Below are positions 5,960-7,168 of a stretch of 7,168 nt of DNA, piece after piece (within the stretch, counting starts at the first letter, position 1; each line of letters begins with the position of its first letter). The stretch comes from an uncultured Ruminococcus sp. Lineage in GTDB: Bacteria; Bacillota; Clostridia; Oscillospirales; CAG-272. Location: NCBI GenBank assembly GCA_902778205.1, contig CACYWX010000157.1:1-7168 (forward strand), given 5' to 3'. Below the pieces are notes generated by a model. The model saw only the letters and a program-made list of their open reading frames with translations, made no database searches and was not told the origin of the DNA. A program made the translations under genes and the position numbers.

Positions 5960-6550
5960 ATGGCAAAATCCCTGTACAGTCTGATCCTTTCGGACGAGGT
6001 TGTCTCCCGGATCGACCGGCTGGCCACCCGTCAGGGCATGAACCGGTCCCAGCTGGTGAACCGGATCCTGGCGGAGTACTGCTCCCTCGTGACGCCGGAG
6101 AAGCGGATCGAGTCGGTGCTGGACGCGGTGACCCGGCTCATGGACGGGGACGGAGAGCTGGCGCCCTTCTTCACGCCCAATCAGCCGGCCATGTTCTTCA
6201 AGACCTCGCTGGAATACCGGTACAGGCCCACGGTGCGGTACGATCTGCGCCTGCGCCCTCAGCCGGAGAACGGGAGCGTCGGGGAGCTGACCGTCACTTT
6301 CCGCACCACCAGCGAGGAGCTTCTCACCCTGGCGGACCGGTATTTCCGCCGGCGGATCGACGCGGAGACCCGTGCCTCCCCGGAGGATCCTCCCGCCTTC
6401 ACCGTCTCCCCAGGCAGACTGACCCGTTCCATCGCGGCGCCGCCGGAGGGCACGGATCCAGAGGTCTTCGCGGAGAGGATCTCCGAATACGTCCGCCGGT
6501 TCGACCGGGACATGAAGGCCTTCATCAAGAGCCAGTCCGGCGTGGTTTAG
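5960..6550 (+). CDS. Ribbon-helix-helix DNA-binding protein with uncharacterised C-terminal region
   Basis: The first 45 residues of this 196-residue protein form a ribbon-helix-helix (CopG/MetJ/Arc-like) DNA-binding domain: a beta strand KSLYSLIL (3-10), helix A SDEVVSRIDRLATRQ (11-25), the turn G26-M27-N28-R29-S30, and helix B SQLVNRILAEYCSL (30-43). RHH proteins bind operators as dimers, with the strands entering the major groove. Residues about 78-133 look beta-rich (SLEYRYRPTVRYDLRLR, then ELTVTFRTTSEELL), and the end is a charged helix (about 167-190). I do not recognise this 150-residue C-terminal region; it could be a ligand-sensing or oligomerisation domain. The gene ends in TAG, which shows that TAG serves as a stop here. 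It is 54 bp upstream of clpB on the same strand, probably in one transcript. A role as an autoregulator or clpB regulator is inference only. Confidence 0.8.
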   Translation: MAKSLYSLILSDEVVSRIDRLATRQGMNRSQLVNRILAEYCSLVTPEKRIESVLDAVTRLMDGDGELAPFFTPNQPAMFFKTSLEYRYRPTVRYDLRLRPQPENGSVGELTVTFRTTSEELLTLADRYFRRRIDAETRASPEDPPAFTVSPGRLTRSIAAPPEGTDPEVFAERISEYVRRFDRDMKAFIKSQSGVV

Positions 6551-6589
6551 ACGAACAGACGGGTTGACATAACAAACGATCAAGATAAT

Positions 6590-6595
6590 AAGGAG
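6590..6595 (+). promoter_or_regulatory. Ribosome binding site of clpB
   Basis: AAGGAG is 9 nt before the ATG at 6605 and supports that start. Confidence 0.7.
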
Positions 6596-6604
6596 TGACC
6601 ATAT

Positions 6605-7168
6605 ATGCTGAACGCGGAAAAGCTGACCCGCAAGTCTCTGGACGCCGTCAAGAACGCCCAGAGCATCGCCCTGGAGCGCAACGCCATGCAGATCGCCCCG
6701 GAGCACCTGACCTACGCCCTGGTGTCCCAGGAGGGAGGGCTCATCGGCTCCATCTTCCAGAAGATGGGGTGCGACACCGACGCCTTCCTCGCCGAGCTGG
6801 ACAAGATCCTCTCCCGCATCCCCGGCGTCACCGGAAGCGGACGGGAGCCCGACAAGATCTACGTATCCCCCGAGTGCGACCGGTGCCTGGATCTGGCGGA
6901 AAAGATCGCCGCGCAGATGAAGGACGACTATATCTCCGTGGAGCACCTGATGCTGGCCGTCTTTGACAAGCCCACCGACCGGCTGAAGGAGCTGTTCCGG
7001 ATGTTCGGCCTGACGAAGGACGCCTTCATGCAGGCCCTGGCCGGAGTGCGCAGCTCCCGGGTGACCTCCGACAATCCCGAGGAAACCTACGAGGCCCTGA
7101 AGAAGTACGGCACGGATCTGGTGGAAAGAGCGAGAAAGCAGCAGATGGACCCCGTCATCGGGCGCGAC
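6605..7168 (+). CDS. clpB: ATP-dependent chaperone ClpB, N-terminal part (runs off the window)
   Basis: The frame is open for 188 codons to the window edge. ClpB is the cytoplasmic AAA+ disaggregase (Hsp104 type) that works with DnaK to rescue aggregated proteins. The N-domain shows the two Clp_N repeats, with the paired motifs APEHLTYALV (31-40) and SVEHLMLAVF (111-120). A linker, RVTSDNPEETYEALKKYG, leads into the first nucleotide-binding domain, which opens with TDLVERARKQQMDPVIGRD. The 'NPE-x-x-Y-x-AL-x-KYG' linker points to ClpB and not ClpC or ClpA, but the diagnostic middle (M) domain lies outside the window. I see neither a CIRCE element (HrcA operator) nor a CtsR heptad repeat in the 54-bp gap or in the RHH leader, so the usual Firmicutes heat-shock controls are not evident here. 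Confidence 0.92.
   Translation, partial: MLNAEKLTRKSLDAVKNAQSIALERNAMQIAPEHLTYALVSQEGGLIGSIFQKMGCDTDAFLAELDKILSRIPGVTGSGREPDKIYVSPECDRCLDLAEKIAAQMKDDYISVEHLMLAVFDKPTDRLKELFRMFGLTKDAFMQALAGVRSSRVTSDNPEETYEALKKYGTDLVERARKQQMDPVIGRD

Noticed and set aside
6551..6604. CIRCE or CtsR operator before clpB
   Set aside because: I looked for the TTAGCACTC/GAGTGCTAA inverted repeat and the GGTCAAA heptad repeat and found neither.

Overview
The window is GC-rich, gene-dense DNA that reads like a member of the Clostridia (Firmicutes), probably gut-associated. The grounds are strong Shine-Dalgarno sites, four sigma-A type promoters with 16-17 bp spacers, a Firmicutes-type aluminium-resistance/methionine gamma-lyase family gene, and a diderm-independent lipoprotein signal peptide. 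The organism call is inference; no marker here fixes the genus.

Layout, left to right. (1) Positions 2-700 (+) hold the C-terminal half of a MATE-family multidrug/Na+ antiporter. Its frame is broken by an in-frame TAG at 53-55, so the readable remainder is 74-700. (2) Positions 736-1356 (+) encode a small glycerophosphodiester phosphodiesterase-like protein. It has its own promoter inside the end of the MATE gene and ends at a bidirectional hairpin terminator (1383-1427) that it shares with the convergent gene on the other strand. (3) A minus-strand block runs leftward from about 5634: a two-domain surface lipoprotein (4156-5568), a terminator (4071-4102), mutY (2892-4031), and a PLP-dependent methionine gamma-lyase family protein (1465-2802) with its own promoter at 2852-2880. 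(4) An AT-rich divergent intergenic region (5569-5959) carries back-to-back promoters. (5) The plus strand resumes with a ribbon-helix-helix DNA-binding protein (5960-6550), followed after 54 bp by clpB (6605 onward), which runs off the right edge.

Most genes are unrelated housekeeping or accessory functions: adenine-mismatch base excision repair, sulfur amino-acid/PLP chemistry, phosphodiester hydrolysis and protein disaggregation. The two items least explained by known families are the lipoprotein, which has a nine-unit heptad-repeat helical stalk followed by two tandem copies of a beta-sandwich-like domain, and the RHH protein, which has an unassigned C-terminal region of about 150 residues and sits directly upstream of the ClpB disaggregase gene. 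I see no CRISPR array, tRNA, rRNA, insertion sequence or phage gene, and no clear multi-gene defence or biosynthetic system.
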